NCBI RefSeq assembly: GCF_000283155.1
Contig: NW_004454182.1
Span: 5,362,292 to 5,426,291, forward strand
Source of the DNA: Ceratotherium simum simum
Taxonomy: Eukaryota > Chordata > Mammalia > Perissodactyla > Rhinocerotidae
Reading direction: 5' to 3'
Length of the DNA stretch: 64,000 nt
The notes under the pieces are model-generated. The model searched no databases. It was not told the origin of the DNA and was given only the letters and a program-made list of their open reading frames with translations. Shown here piece after piece: positions 36,100 to 47,999 of the stretch. Every line of letters starts with the position of its first letter. Positions within the stretch are counted from its first letter, which is position 1. Position numbers and translations under genes: made by a program.

Positions 36100-37540
36100 A
36101 GGGATGCAATGAGAAGTCAGCCAGTTAAGCCCACAGAATCCACAAATGCCTAGCAATCTGAAATATCAAGTATCCTGGTTTGAAAGTCTATGCAAATAAC
36201 AGTTAGATGCCCAGGGCCCTCTGCACCCTCCATAGCTAAGCACTTATTCTTCCTCATCACACGAGAGAGAGGGAATGGAGACTAGAGATCCTCTGACTAG
36301 AAGACACCCAGCACAGGGGAGGGCAGAGTTGAGCTCTTAGACTGAAAACTGGGTACGGGGCATTATGCTCAAGATTGTGCTCTCACTTGTGAGTACTCAG
36401 ACCTCTCCCATGACTGGCCCCAGACACTTGCATCCTGTCTTCCAACTCTGGAGCAAGACATTGTAGGAGCCTTCTCTAGGAATGAACAGGCTCAAGAGAA
36501 AGACTTAAAGACACTGGTATGTGGTTTCCCCAAACAAAAGCCAGCTCTCTGACCCATCACTCTACACAGAAGCCTACCAGTCACTAAGTCCTGCCCATGT
36601 GCACAGAGGGTCCAATCCCTGTTTTCTTTTTTCCAGCAACTTACTCTTAAATGTAAACAGGCAGTCAAGGATGCCAAGAAATTTGAGAAAACCCTCTTAA
36701 TGTGAAAGGCAGAAAAACAAAATGAAATCCAAAAATAAAATAAAATCCGAGGAAAAAAAGTACAGAAAGAAGAACACTTCAAAATAATTAAATTAATGTC
36801 TTCAGAAACATAAAAGATGATATTTTGTATAGAGAAAGAAATGGCTCTTACAAAAAAATATCAAAAGTTCAAAACTAATAGTAAGTTTGAAGAATTCTGC
36901 CAGAAAAAAATAAAGAAATAATCAGTAGAGTAATCTAAGTTATTTCAAGGATTGATCCAAGAGATGCAAAATCAAACTAACAAAAATTCCAGATTGTTAA
37001 AAAGAGAAAATAGAAAATAAAAAATCATCAAAAAGTATACAAAAACATGCAGGAATTGAAGGACACTCACACAAGGTAAAACTGCTGTTGAATTTCTGAA
37101 TACTAGGAATAAGGAAAAAATCTTAAATCTTAAAAGCTTCAAGATAATAAAGGTCGTTAACACTAAAGGCAAATAAATATCAGATTTTTCCACTTAGTAC
37201 AGTAGACACTAAGAAAATGGAATGATTCCTCAATTGTTTTTAACTTTTACTTCAATACCACTTTTAAAATGTTTACTTTTATTTTAAGAGAATACATAGT
37301 TTAAAATTAATTGATAGTAGGTCTCAGAAAAATAACTTCCTATGCACTTTTCTTGGGAAGCTTTTTGAGGATGTGAATCACCCAAACAAGACAATAAACC
37401 AAGAAAGAGGGATAAACAGAGGTTCAACTCAAAGTGAAAGAAAAGAGTAGTTCTAGAATATTAACAAAGAGAAATACAGGTGCCAACTTTAAAGCAGGCC
37501 TAGGAAGGAAACATTTAAAAGGAGGGATGTCATTGGAGTA
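36100..37540 (+). mobile_element. HAL1-like ancient LINE
   Basis: Ordered landmarks of HAL1/L1M-type sequence: 'GAGAAAACCCTCTTAATGTG', 'AGAAATAATCAGTAGAG', 'AAATTCCAGATTGTTAAAAAG', 'GAATTTCTGAATACTAGGAAT', 'AAAGCTTCAAGATAATAAAGG', 'AGGTCTCAGAAAAATAAC', 'GGGAAGCTTTTTGAGGATGTG' and 'AATAAACCAAGAAAGAGGG'. A second copy of this family lies in reverse at 62190-63250. The 5' part (36100-36620) is assigned with less confidence. Confidence 0.65.
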
Positions 37541-37625
37541 AATATGATTTTAATGTCAATAAACATATGTTGAACACTTAATAAACAAAGAGACCATGCA
37601 AGGGGCTGTAAAAATCACAAAAGTT

Positions 37626-37826
37626 AAGGGACCAGCCCAGTGGCATAATGGTTAAGTTCATGCGCTCGGCTTCAGGGGTTCACAGGTTCAGATCCCGGGT
37701 GTGGACCACTTATCAAGACATGCTGTGGCAGGCGTCCCACATATAAAGTAGAGGAAGATGGGCATGGATGTCAGCTCAGGGCCAATCTTCCTCACAAAAA
37801 CAAAATGAAACAAAACAAAACAAACC
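37626..37826 (+). mobile_element. Perissodactyl tRNA-derived SINE (older subtype)
   Basis: The head 'AAGGGACCAGCCCAGTGGCA' is followed by 'GGTTCACAGGTTCAGATCCC', 'GCTGTGGCAGGCGTCCCACAT', 'GTCAGCTCAGGGCCAATC' and an A/C-rich tail. Flanking 10-bp direct repeats CACAAAAGTT lie at 37616-37625 and 37827-37836. It lacks the GACGCACCGCTTCTCC body. The 120-codon minus-strand frame across it is a shadow. Confidence 0.92.
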
Positions 37827-37836
37827 CACAAAAGTT

Positions 37837-38824
37837 GAGAAACAAGCTCTGCTTCAGGAAATTCGTAACATTGAGAGTATAAAGAGGCATATATGCAAGT
37901 TAATGACAGCATTACTCTAAAAGCCCTTGCCTTAGAATCCAAGTAAAAACAGCATGTAACTGGAGCCCCAAGGAGTGTGGGTATCCATGTCAGCCCGGGA
38001 AGGCATCCTGGGAGGGTTGGCTTGTGTGTAATGGGCTGATGGTAACACAAGAATGTTCACAAACTTCCATCCTTCCCAAGAGTGACACCGAAAATCCTGG
38101 AACTTCAGCCTAATTCCCCTTCAACCCATGTACTTCCTCTATCTCCCCTATTACTCCTTTATCCCACCCCTAATCTCGGAGAGGCTGCTCGACCAGAGGT
38201 TCCTGAGTGGTTCTGACCAGTGAGAACTTGTGCTGATGTTAAATCATCTGGACCGCAGGACCCAGGGTCAGCCCCGGGGCCAAGAAAGCTGAAGAGACAA
38301 AAGAAGCAATAGTTTCATACTGTTGAGAGTTATGTCTCAAATCCTCTTTATTCTCCAACTTAAAAGATTTTAATGTAGAATGGTGTTGTTTTCAATAATG
38401 ATTATCATGATTAATATTTTGGCTGGCTTGCACGCGCTCCCTCAACTGAGATAGCCTTGTGGGGCTGGGGGATACATCAGCACTTCCAGACGGTTACTGC
38501 CCTCTCTCTCTCCACACATCTGTGGTTCTTTGAATACTTGCCATGTGTCAGGCTCTGGTCTCAGCCCTCCAGGACATATGGATACGGATATGTTTGTTTT
38601 TGTGGTTGTCTGTATTTTTTTTTTAAACATGGATTATATGGTATGTTCACGTTTTAAATTCTTTCCCTTTTTCCCATACCCCAAATTCTTAAATAATGAC
38701 CTGACTTATTTCGGGAAATAACATGGTAGGCTCCACAATCCTCACTTCCTCTACTAGGTCCTCATAAAACATACTTTGATTAATCTAGTTCAAAATATTC
38801 CCTCTGCTAGGTGAACAGATTCAG
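37837..38824. other. Non-coding sequence
   Basis: Unique-looking with a T-run near 38618. The three overlapping short frames at 38442-38721 have no homology I know. Confidence 0.45.
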
Positions 38825-38945
38825 AAACTTATTGATTTAACCTTGGGCAAAGTAATCTTGTCCTGGTTTTCTCCGTCTATAAAATAAGAAAGCTGGATTA
38901 GATGCTCTATAAAGATCTTTTCAGCACTGAATTTCTCTGATTCTG
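38825..38945 (+). mobile_element. MIR SINE fragment
   Basis: 'ACCTTGGGCAAAGTAATCTTG', 'TTTTCTCCGTCTATAAAATA', 'GGATTAGATGCTCTATAAAG' and 'CAGCACTGAATTTCTCTGATT' follow MIR/MIR3 in the forward direction. Confidence 0.75.
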
Positions 38946-39387
38946 GTACACCTAATACCCAAATGTGGTTTTTAAAAATCACACGCTATTTTTTCTTTTA
39001 ACAACTCTCTATATAATGTGTATAATGTGTCTCGTCAGCATTTCCCATGGTGACAAGAGGGCTTGGAGTTCATTTTGCACTTCTGGTTTTCCAATAAAGT
39101 GTTAGGTAACACTTTCAATTGACTAAGAAATGCGGTAACCTAAACAAAAGAGTTACAGTGAATGGGAGACAGTATGGTTTAACTGAAATCGCATAATACC
39201 TTATCATAAAGTCCATAGAAGGGCTGCAGTAATGTTCATAAAAATGGATTTTTTTCCCTAACTTGGGATTTGGATGATAACACCACCAATCCCTGAATTT
39301 AAATAATTTTGAGGAATCTAAATTCTAGTTTATGAAGATTTTCTAATTTGATCCTAGCAAATGACTAATACCAACTACCTGCAGCAA
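38946..39387. other. Non-coding sequence
   Basis: No recognised feature. Confidence 0.5.

Positions 39388-39432
<45 letters not shown>
39388..39432 (+). repeat. (AAT)n microsatellite
   Basis: About 15 uninterrupted AAT units. A long pure trinucleotide tract, probably polymorphic. Confidence 0.97.
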
Positions 39433-39433
<1 letters not shown>

Positions 39434-39814
39434 TGGTCCCAAACAGAGGCGGCATTGAATTGTAAATCAACTTCTAATATCTCTGGATTGGAATCTTCTG
39501 TAAGGGAATTATTAAAAATCCTTTACCAAAAGAGCTAAATGAGAAAACACTACATCTACATTTTCCTTATTGAATACTATAAATTAATGATGGTGAATTA
39601 TTGACTCTATCAAAACTCTTTATTACCGATGTCCAGTGTATGCTCACACTGATACCTGGATATATACTGGATGCATACAGGGCAGAGGGACCTCAAAAAC
39701 TTATATTAAAAATACACCTTAATGCTACCAAAGGATTGCAGAAGGAAGAAAAAGCATGGCTATATAAGGACAGCCTAGTGTATGTCTGAGCCTTTTGTAC
39801 ACTATTAGATATAC
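39433..39814. other. Non-coding sequence
   Basis: No recognised feature. The 62-codon frame at 39601-39789 has no homology I know. Confidence 0.5.
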
Positions 39815-39990
39815 TCCTCAGTATTTCTCTAAGCAATATTTGTTATTATCTCAGTTTCATAGACAAATACATGGAGGTTTGTGGAGACTAAGTAATTGCC
39901 TCTGTACTGTGCAAGGATAGTGACAAGTGGTAGGATTTGAATTCAGATCTGACACAAAAGTCCGTGTTCTACCACAGCTACCTATAATTT
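39815..39990 (-). mobile_element. MIR SINE fragment
   Basis: 'GTTATTATCTCAGTTTCATAG', 'CAAGTGGTAGGATTTGAATTC' and 'CCGTGTTCTACCACAGCTACC' are reverse MIR. Confidence 0.75.
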
Positions 39991-40629
39991 AATAATTACT
40001 ATGATTTGCACGTGATGTCCCTTCTCCTGTAAATGTGTGGACTCAGTCCCCCTGCCTTTCTGATGATTAGTGCTATTAAGAATCCCAGAGTCACAAGGTA
40101 ATAAGCAGAGTAACTCTCTCTATATTGATAATATGAAGAGCCTTGATTGATTTTACAAGATTATTGAACAGGAATGAGGACTTTTCCTTTTTTCTGGGAA
40201 GCAGGAGATGGTGGCATGTTTCTATTCCCTTCTGACAGAAACAGAAACGAATGCTTAAAAGTAGATACTGAGTCACCTCACCTCAATTATCACTGGACTG
40301 AGTGAGCCTGTATTTTGTTTCTGCTCTTTCTTGCAAACCTAACACAAACTCCCAAGGAGGTAAAAACACCTCTTGAGAATGAGCATTTGTTTTTGTAGCT
40401 ATAATTAATAGAGGTCCTACTTGAAATAAACGTTATACAATTGACGGTGGGTACACACTCAGAAACTGAAAACACCCTGCGGCACGTTCACATGATAATG
40501 TTTGGACTGGTACTTAGGCCTTCCTGGAAACATGTTTTGATCCTTTTTGATCACACTAATAATACACTATGAGGCGTTGCTCTGTGGGATGTAGTTAAAG
40601 CTTATTTGAGCTTCGGAAACCACTGGCAC

Positions 40630-40870
40630 TTTCCTGGGGGGAAATATCAGAACATTTTTATTTTTATCTCAATCACTCCAGAAAACTTCATGGAGAATAG
40701 TCTCTGTCAGTGATATAGGGCAATTGCTGTCACAAATAGTATTTGAAAAGAGATGGCCTAAATAGTCAATATACTGTGCTGGGAAACGGTGAATAAAAAG
40801 GTTCAGTTGTAAATGTCTAAACTTCCCTCGAGCTGGAGTTGCTGTTTTTTTTTTTTTACTAATTAGGCTA
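40630..40870. promoter_or_regulatory. Candidate conserved non-coding element
   Basis: Non-repetitive sequence with 'ATCTCAATCACTCCAG', 'GGGCAATTGCTGTCACAAATAG' and 'GGAAACGGTGAATAAAAAGG'. Motif-rich with retained CpG. Inference from composition only. Confidence 0.25.
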
Positions 40871-40989
40871 TTAATATATGTTTTTGTCCTTAGTCTTTCT
40901 GGCAAATATTATAACAGAATAGTTTCTAAAAAAAATATTTAAGATGCTTTTCTTGATTCTTTGTTCAAATGCTTAAGCCACAAATTCTT

Positions 40990-41055
40990 TGTGTGTGTGT
41001 GTATGTAGGTGTGTAGATGAGTGTGGGTGTGTGAGAGAGAGAAAGAGAGAGAAAA
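40990..41055. repeat. (GT)n followed by (GA)n microsatellite
   Basis: An imperfect GTGTGT tract changes to GAGAGAAAGAGAGAG at about 41033. Simple sequence. Confidence 0.9.
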
Positions 41056-41259
41056 AATGTGTTTGATTGTAAAGAACTTTAATACATTCCTTAAAGTATA
41101 AAAAGAGTAATTTTACTCCTTTTGTGAAATACCAAACAATAGCAAATATATTCTGACATATATGGGAGAAAATAAGTAAAGTTTTTCCAAATTTATTCAA
41201 AAATGCTTATGACATGAGTCATACTAGATCTTTCAAATAGTCAAATTGATAGACTTGTT

Positions 41260-41640
41260 CTTTGACAGAAAACTGCACTTAATTTTTCCCTTGTTGAGAA
41301 TGGCATGATTAAGTATATTGAGGAGAACAGATTAAAATATATTACAGCACGTCATCTTATAAGCATTTCCTGTGTCATTATTGTTCGCAGTATCTTTCCA
41401 ATATCTCTTTCTTTATTGTTTGGAAAGTAACGGCGCAATGGAAAGCTGATTTACTCATGAACGCAAAGGCTCTAATCCCTGATTCAGAGTCATCATTAGT
41501 TCCTCCCAGAAGAGCTTCCTCAAAGCACTCACTAAAGTCTTGTCAGAGCTTGTAATGATTTCCTGTAAACCAAAGCTTCTATGAGTTATAATCTGGAGAA
41601 CGTGCCATATTGCATGCTGTAGCTCTAGCATTGGGGGTTT
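41260..41640. promoter_or_regulatory. Candidate conserved non-coding element
   Basis: Non-repetitive sequence that keeps CpGs in an AT-rich setting ('GCACGTCATC', 'GTTCGCAG', 'AACGGCGCAATGG', 'GAACGCAAAGG'). It carries motif-like runs such as 'AATGGCATGATTAAG', 'GATTCAGAGTCATCATTAG' and 'CATATTGCATGC' (an octamer-like core). This is one of the more convincing CNE-like blocks in the window. Conservation not tested. Confidence 0.33.
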
Positions 41641-41936
41641 TCTGCATTCTTAGTCACTGGGGAAAAAATGGACTTGATTATGACGTTCTCGATGGTTGAG
41701 GGGAGAAAGATTTACTGTGGAAGAGATTAAGGGAGAGAAATTGTAGGAGTAGGAGAAAAAAAAAGGCAGCAAAATCACTTCCTTAGAGCACATTTTGAAG
41801 GTACCGGAAGTATTTCCATATTCAAATTTGGGCTTCCCCAAGCAGGCTTGTTTATAACCAGTTTGCTGGTTCATTGGCTTTCATAATTTAGGGAGCTCCA
41901 CATGTGCACATACATGTATACATGTGTGCTTGTGCA

Positions 41937-41963
41937 CGCACACACACACACACACACACACAC
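41937..41963 (+). repeat. (CA)n microsatellite
   Basis: About 12 CA units preceded by an alternating purine/pyrimidine stretch (CATGTGCACATACATGTATAC). Confidence 0.93.
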
Positions 41964-42274
41964 TTCCTCTTTAGTGAGCCAAGATGAGGACAAAGTATGT
42001 TGATGATGCTCTCACTCACATCCTTTTTCTCTCCCTGATCAATAAAAATATCCCCATGCAAATCATGTTTGATTTTTGCATGACTGAGACTTAGGTGATT
42101 TAGAGCTTGAACCTTTTGGTTTGAAGTTATGTTGTTCCTTTCATCCTCGAAGAGATATTTTTAACACGTGGCCTTGGGATAACTCGCCTGGTCTCTGGAT
42201 CCTAGATCCTGAAGATCTAGAAACATGGAGGGCTCATTTAGGCTCTTCATTCTGGGAAGCCCTGTTGCTGATTT

Positions 42275-42470
42275 AGTCATTCAATATTTATATTGAATGA
42301 AAACTATATCGAGGCACAGTACTAGGCCCCAGACATTCAGTGTTGAGTGAGGTAGATACGGTCCTTGTCCCCATGGAGTTTATAGTTTAGTGGGACACAT
42401 TGTCACGTAATTAATGAAAGAAGAACTAAATGATGCTGGAGGAAAACTCATAACCCTGCTGACTGGCCTT
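42275..42470 (-). mobile_element. L2 LINE 3' fragment
   Basis: 'TCATTCAATATTTATATTGAA', 'CGAGGCACAGTACTAGGCCCC' and 'CCCCATGGAGTTTATAGTT' then 'TAGTGGGACAC' are reverse L2. Confidence 0.8.
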
Positions 42471-43644
42471 AAATTCATGGCTTCTCTCATCAAGTGGGGC
42501 TCTTAGCGCTGCCCAGCAATCATATTACATCCCCCCCTTTCTTGGATGACTGTTTGATACCTTCCTCCATCTCTTCCAGCCTCCCCCTTACTCATCTTCA
42601 GCTAATGACCTTGTCTCCTTTTCTCATCTCTCCTCCCTCGTGTTGCTCCAACGATGTAGAAACTCGAAATAGTCTAGTGATTGTGTATTTGGAAGAGAAG
42701 GAAGAGGAAGAGGTAACTAGTACAGCATCGTGGAGAAACAGATCCTGGAGCCAGCTCAAGAAGAGGAAAGGTAGAAGCTTTAAATTGAGTAGATATTGGG
42801 ACTTATGTAACTACTAGAGTAGAGTGAAATCTAAATCTCTCTGATCTGGAATTTTATTATCTAAGGGTCACCTGGAAAGCTATGGGGATCTGCTTGTTAT
42901 GTCAGTCATGTACGGGGAAAAGGAAAATGGACAGAATAAGTTCAGTGGAGAGGGCTGAGAAAGAATAAACTTGCTTGTAACTTAGTTGAGCTTCTTCTAT
43001 AAATCAGTTATGTTGCCGTGCATCATAATACTTTCATGATGATGAGAATAATTATAATACTGTTATTTATGATGAAATCATAAATCAAGAAGACCCAGGA
43101 GAATCTAGCTCATCCCTGAACCTAACATTGTCCCTAGAATTAAAAAAATATTATTATTGTATGACTATAGTCCTCAACCAGACATATTGTCCCTTTCCAA
43201 TGCCTATTTTCCATTTATCTCAGGAATATTTCATTCCTTCACTAATCTGGCTTTCAGAGTTGTTTTGAAACACAATGTGTCAATGAGAGGAGAATGCTTG
43301 ATGCACAATAATGAATCTCAGACTTCTAAAGTGGAAAATGTTCTTATAGAAGTTAACAACCTGTTGAATAATCACTTTGAAGTATTAGCCTGTATGGAAG
43401 CAAGTTGTCTTTAAGAAAAAAGACCTGAATGGCTAATCTGGCTCTAAGGGCTTTATATCCTTGTATTGTTATCTGTTATAAAATCAATTTACTTTGCATC
43501 ATCACTGCATTTTTGTTTACCATAGCCAGATTAAATATCATCACTTAAAATTGCTAAGACAGAATTTAACTAGTAATATTTTCATCACTTTCCGTAGCAG
43601 AATATTTTTTAAAGTGTGAACCTCTTCTAACATATTGGCTTTTA
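42471..43644. other. Non-coding sequence
   Basis: C/T-rich segment 42510-42650 then GA-rich 42690-42715. The 107-codon frame at 42494-42817 follows this bias and is not called. The rest is AT-rich and unassigned. Confidence 0.45.
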
Positions 43645-43895
43645 TTAGCAATAACAGTAATAAACGCTAACACTTACTGAATGATTCCTATGAGCCAGGC
43701 AGACCAAGTACTTTAAATGCATGCTCATAAGCATAAAGTAGATCCTATTCTTTTCCTCACTTTACAGAGGAGGTAATTAAGATCTGTAGAGGTGCAGAAA
43801 CTGGTCCAAGTTCACATAGGTAGCAACTGCTTGAGGTGAGATATTAATCAAGTTCTGTCTCATTCTAGAACATATTATCTTAGCCACCAAAAATT
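43645..43895 (-). mobile_element. MIR SINE, near full length
   Basis: 'AATAAACGCTAACACTTACTG', 'CTATGAGCCAGGCAG', 'CAAGTACTTTAAATGCATGC', 'CCTCACTTTACAGAGGAGG' and 'GTCCAAGTTCACATAGG' are reverse MIR in order. Confidence 0.8.
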
Positions 43896-44139
43896 AGTTG
43901 CTTCTTATACTAAGTGGACTGAAAAGTACTCTTTTTAAGATTCTGCTTCAACTGTCTTAACTCTTATGGTTGGTTTATTTAAGGTATAATCAGTATATAG
44001 AAATTTGAAATCAAATTTAAATAACTCAACATGTGAACATATTTAATTAATAAAACAAATAAAATTGTTCAATGTTAGCAGGTTAATTGATTTACAGTCT
44101 CATAAAGAAAGTGACCTCTACTTTCAATCTGGGCTGTTC

Positions 44140-44580
44140 CTTTTGTATTAATCAGGTTAAGCCACCTTTGTAACAAACATCCCTAACATCTCAATCGCTA
44201 CACATAATAAAATTTAGTTCAAGTTCTGGTCATAGTCCGAGGTCAGTCAGCCCATTCTCTGTTCCATGTATTAGTGGACACTTGTTCCTTCTATGTATGC
44301 CCCCACCATCTCCTAAATCCTTAGAATTCTTCCCAGTATCCTGTACATTTGGCCAAACATTGAATGAAAAGAAAGAATGTGGAGGATCAGGCTAGAAGAT
44401 ATCAGGAATTGGCACACATCACTTCTGCCCACACACTATTGCCCAAAACTCAGTTATAAGACCACACCTAACTGCAGAAGAGAATGGGTAATGTAGTTCA
44501 GCAGTGAGGCTGGAAGAAAGACCATGGATCTTGGTGAATAACTAGCCAGTGTCTGCCATGTCTTTATAGACCTTAAGGTA
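44140..44580 (-). mobile_element. MaLR-type LTR (diverged)
   Basis: 'TTGTAACAAACATCCCTAAC' then 'ATCTCAATCGCTACA', later 'GGCACACATCACTTCTGCCC', 'ACACCTAACTGCAG', 'GGGTAATGTAGTTCAGC' and 'TGGTGAATAACTAGCCAGTG', follows a widespread ERVL-MaLR-like LTR seen in reverse. Its 3' end reads TAAGCCACTGAGATTTTGGGG... on the other strand. Subfamily not determined. Confidence 0.55.
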
Positions 44581-46139
44581 TACTGATTGACAAATCCCAA
44601 AAGTATTCAGGTCAAAAAACATTTTCAAGTTTTCCTCTGCTTACTATTACCTCAGGGATGATTTAGCCTTAATATGTGGGTCCTTAACATATTTTCTCTC
44701 AGCTCTGAGTCTGTAGACATTATAACTCGTGTTGCAAGTAGCTTGGCTGATAAAAATCAAAGAATATTTTATAAATTTATTTTGTATTTTCTTCCTTAAA
44801 ATTATAGAACTTTCCGTGTCTTTTATCCTTACATATATCTTCAGTACCTGACAGAATATTTTTTTTATATTGCAAGAGGCTGATGTACGGAATTGAAGTA
44901 GGATTTCATGCCTGATGGCTTACTAACTGGGTGTTCAGTAGATTCTAATTTGTGATTTTTTTCCAAATTGAATAATGTTTAGTATATCAATTTTACAACA
45001 TAACTTTATGAAGATTTGACAATTTATAAACTTTAACATTAAACTACACATATATTATTGTTCTAACAGTGAGTAAAGAAACTAGATGTTAAGAATTAAA
45101 CTTTTTTTATTGTTTCAAGATTTTTACATTTTTTTTTATTGTATGCTCTGGATACTTTTCTATCACAACTGATTTTTAATATGCACTCCTAGTAAAAAGG
45201 CATTACTTAGTATATGAATATGGCTAACGTGGATACATCTGCTATTTTCTTTCCTTTTCCACCCCCAACTCAATTCTTTACTTTATTCTCATGGATTATT
45301 TATCCTGAAGTGTTGATGCATTTTTGATAGAATTAATCTGTTATTCTTTTCTCAATGGGTCATTACCATGAGACTTCATAACATTTTTCATTTGTTCTTC
45401 TTTGAAATTTTGCATTGTCTTCATTTTCTAAGTTGAGAGTTTATAACTTGCAACATCTCAAGTGCATAGTATACCAAATTCAGTATAATGAGAAAATGTA
45501 ACCTTTTTAACCCTATGAAAGCTCTCCAAAACTCTTTGGCTTCGTATAATATTATCTCTTTCCCCAACAGCCTCGATGTAAAAATTCTCGTTACTAATGT
45601 CATAGATGTACCTCTGAAAATTTAACTCTAGTGTTAAAAATTCCACATTCTGGACTCTTTTCCCATTAACCCTCTTAGTGGAAATATAAAAATATGTGTG
45701 GCCAAAAGAATAGTATTGGGAAAAAATAGTGTCATGTCCTGCCCAGAACATAATAGGATCATGGTATTAATTGCTTAATGAATAAATAAGAATGAGGAGG
45801 AGTTATTCAATGAATCTTTATTATTGTCTCCACTGTGTATTCAGGAAACAAGGTCATTTGGCCACAATGACCATATATAGAAGATGATGGCTATAATCCT
45901 TGCATAGTCACCTAAGGCCAATTCCTTCTTTGTGGCTACATCATCTATGCCAGCAGATTGAAAGTAATAGACCCCTTTTCAGCTTTATGTATTGGACTGT
46001 GCTTAAACATAAGAGAAACTACATACCAAAAATATATTAGAATTTTTAAGTAATTTAAAATCTTTGAAGTTACTCCAAAAAAATTGAATGTGATGGGCAA
46101 TAGATACAACTCTCTAAATAATTAAATTTAAAATTTGGA
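44581..46139. other. Non-coding sequence
   Basis: AT-rich. The minus-strand frames at 45421-45751 have no homology I know. No clear repeat. Confidence 0.4.
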
Positions 46140-47540
46140 AACTAAATTAAAACAAAGATTCTCACTGGATTTGCAGAAGTAAAGACATTCTAAGAGAGTG
46201 AAGGAACTTTCAGAATCTGCTGAAGCTTAAAGGGGTAGGTGGTGGTTTGTATACCCCTCCAGTGACTGCTAACGCCACCAATATGTTCTTCAAAGGAGAG
46301 GCTATGAATTTGTTCTTTTTAATAGTTTCTAAGGCAGTTGGGAGATGTGACCCTCCAGAGACTTTGAAGGGATTTGATTTTTGATGCCTAAGTACTACTG
46401 AGAAAGTTCAGGTATTGAAAGAGTGTATGAGAAAATCTATATGGGAGATCAATTTCACAAGTACTTTGTAAAAGCATCAGACAAGAGTCTCACTTGACAC
46501 AGAATATAGAAGTTCTATGCCAAAAATTTGTCAACATACTCGATCTTTGCCGACAAAAATATAGATTTGAACTTACAGAATATGATGTCTTGTCACAGCA
46601 TGGATCACTCCACAATTGAGTTCAACAATAAATTCCAGGAGCTTGTAAAACCCACTACTGATATGATTCCTGAACATGAATAAACAGTTCATCCACAGCT
46701 CTGCTAAGATATGAATTTGGATCATGACATGGATAATAAATTAGTATATGAACTATTCAATATGGGATTATAAACTATTAGCTGAGCACTTATGAATACT
46801 CTCTTTCATAAACCATTCTATAATCCAAGCAGACAGTTCTCTGTCAGTCTAAATGGATGCATTTAAGGTATAATAGGCGTGCCTGGGAGGACCCCTCCAG
46901 ATCATTAGTGGTGGCAGCAATGCCTATGTTGTGAGGATGTAACATTTATCAATAGTTAGTGTTCTGCAAAGAACATGAAAACACCTGGCAGTTCTCCAAA
47001 TGCGTAGGAGAGCAGATCTGTATAGCCCACTGCAATGTGGTGAGGGTCAGGCAGAAGATATTTGGGTTAATCAAATTTTATGATTAATAGATACATTGTG
47101 TGCATGGACAATTTTCAAGGAATTAAAATACAATTAAATCCAATTTATGCAAAAAATATTCTAACCATGGCTTAATAGTTGATAATTTCAAAAGCATTGA
47201 GGAAACTTACAAAGCCTCAGGGATATAGTTATGAATCTTGATTACTATTTGACTGTAAATATGTTGAAATGTTGGTTAGAGGAGCTTTCTGGTAGATGGG
47301 ATGCTGAACCATCCAAACTTTGTTTACCTTCTATCGTTGATATTTCAGAGGGTGGAAGTGAAGGCTTTCCTTGAAGGATTTGATTAGCTTTTCAAATTAA
47401 AGAAATAATCCACCATTCCAGTGAGTATGATAAGCAGAGTGCTTCCTAAAGAGTATTTGGAGTCAATTTTCACTAATAATAAAGCGAAAAACATAAGGAT
47501 TTAAAATTTGTTTCTTCTGATTCTTTCTGACAATCTGCTA
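46140..47540 (+). other. Unexplained stretch with several short open frames
   Basis: I could not assign this 1.4 kb to any repeat. On the plus strand several shortish frames stay open and have ordinary protein-like composition: 46202-46381 (60 codons, with an ATG at 46283), a frame from about 46470 to 46614, and about 47200-47371 (57 codons, ATG at 47231, tryptophan- and acid-containing). They lie in different frames separated by stops. A decayed coding relic (old retroviral, transposase or processed pseudogene) is possible. Chance is the main alternative, because frames of 60 codons are expected in a 64-kb window. Confidence 0.25.
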
Positions 47541-47699
47541 AATGTTCAATGATTTAATCCTGAGACAAGGAAAAAATGTTATTTTCTTAAATAGTCCAAT
47601 AAAGAAAGTATATAGGGACCCAGAATGGCAGATTGATCTAATCTAATAATTCTGACCTATTTTAAATTGTGGCTTGTATTTTCTGTGAGGTTTTACGCA

Positions 47700-47955
47700 G
47701 ATGGCAGCACAGAGTAGTAATTAAAAGTGTTTCAGGGCTTGGAGGACCTGGGTTCAAATCCCATCTCTACTAATCACTATTTTTGTGACTCCGGGTGATA
47801 TAATTAAAGCTCCTCCAGTCTCCATCTCTTCATTTAAAAAATTGTAACAATAATCATCCTATTTTATTGCAAAGTGGAAATGAGTTAGTACCGTGTTAAA
47901 CATTTGGAATAGTGCTTGGTCTATATTAAGTTTTCAATAAACCTCAGCTATTAAT
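47700..47955 (+). mobile_element. MIR SINE, near full length
   Basis: Forward MIR from 5' to 3': 'GGCAGCACAGAGTAGTAATT', 'GGACCTGGGTTCAAATCCC', 'TCTCTACTAATCAC', 'CTCCATCTCTTCATTTAAAA', 'GGAATAGTGCTTGG' and 'TTTTCAATAAACCTC'. Confidence 0.87.
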
Positions 47956-47999
47956 AGTATATTTGACATCAGGACTATCATGGTATTTATTCTTAAACA

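Larger units (their letters stand above)
39991..42274. other. Non-coding sequence with CNE-like stretches
   Basis: No transposon recognised apart from two microsatellites. Contains the candidate conserved elements at 40630-40870 and 41260-41640. No exon supported. Confidence 0.45.

Noticed and set aside
37688..38050. 120-codon minus-strand frame
   Set aside because: Largely antisense to the SINE at 37626-37826.
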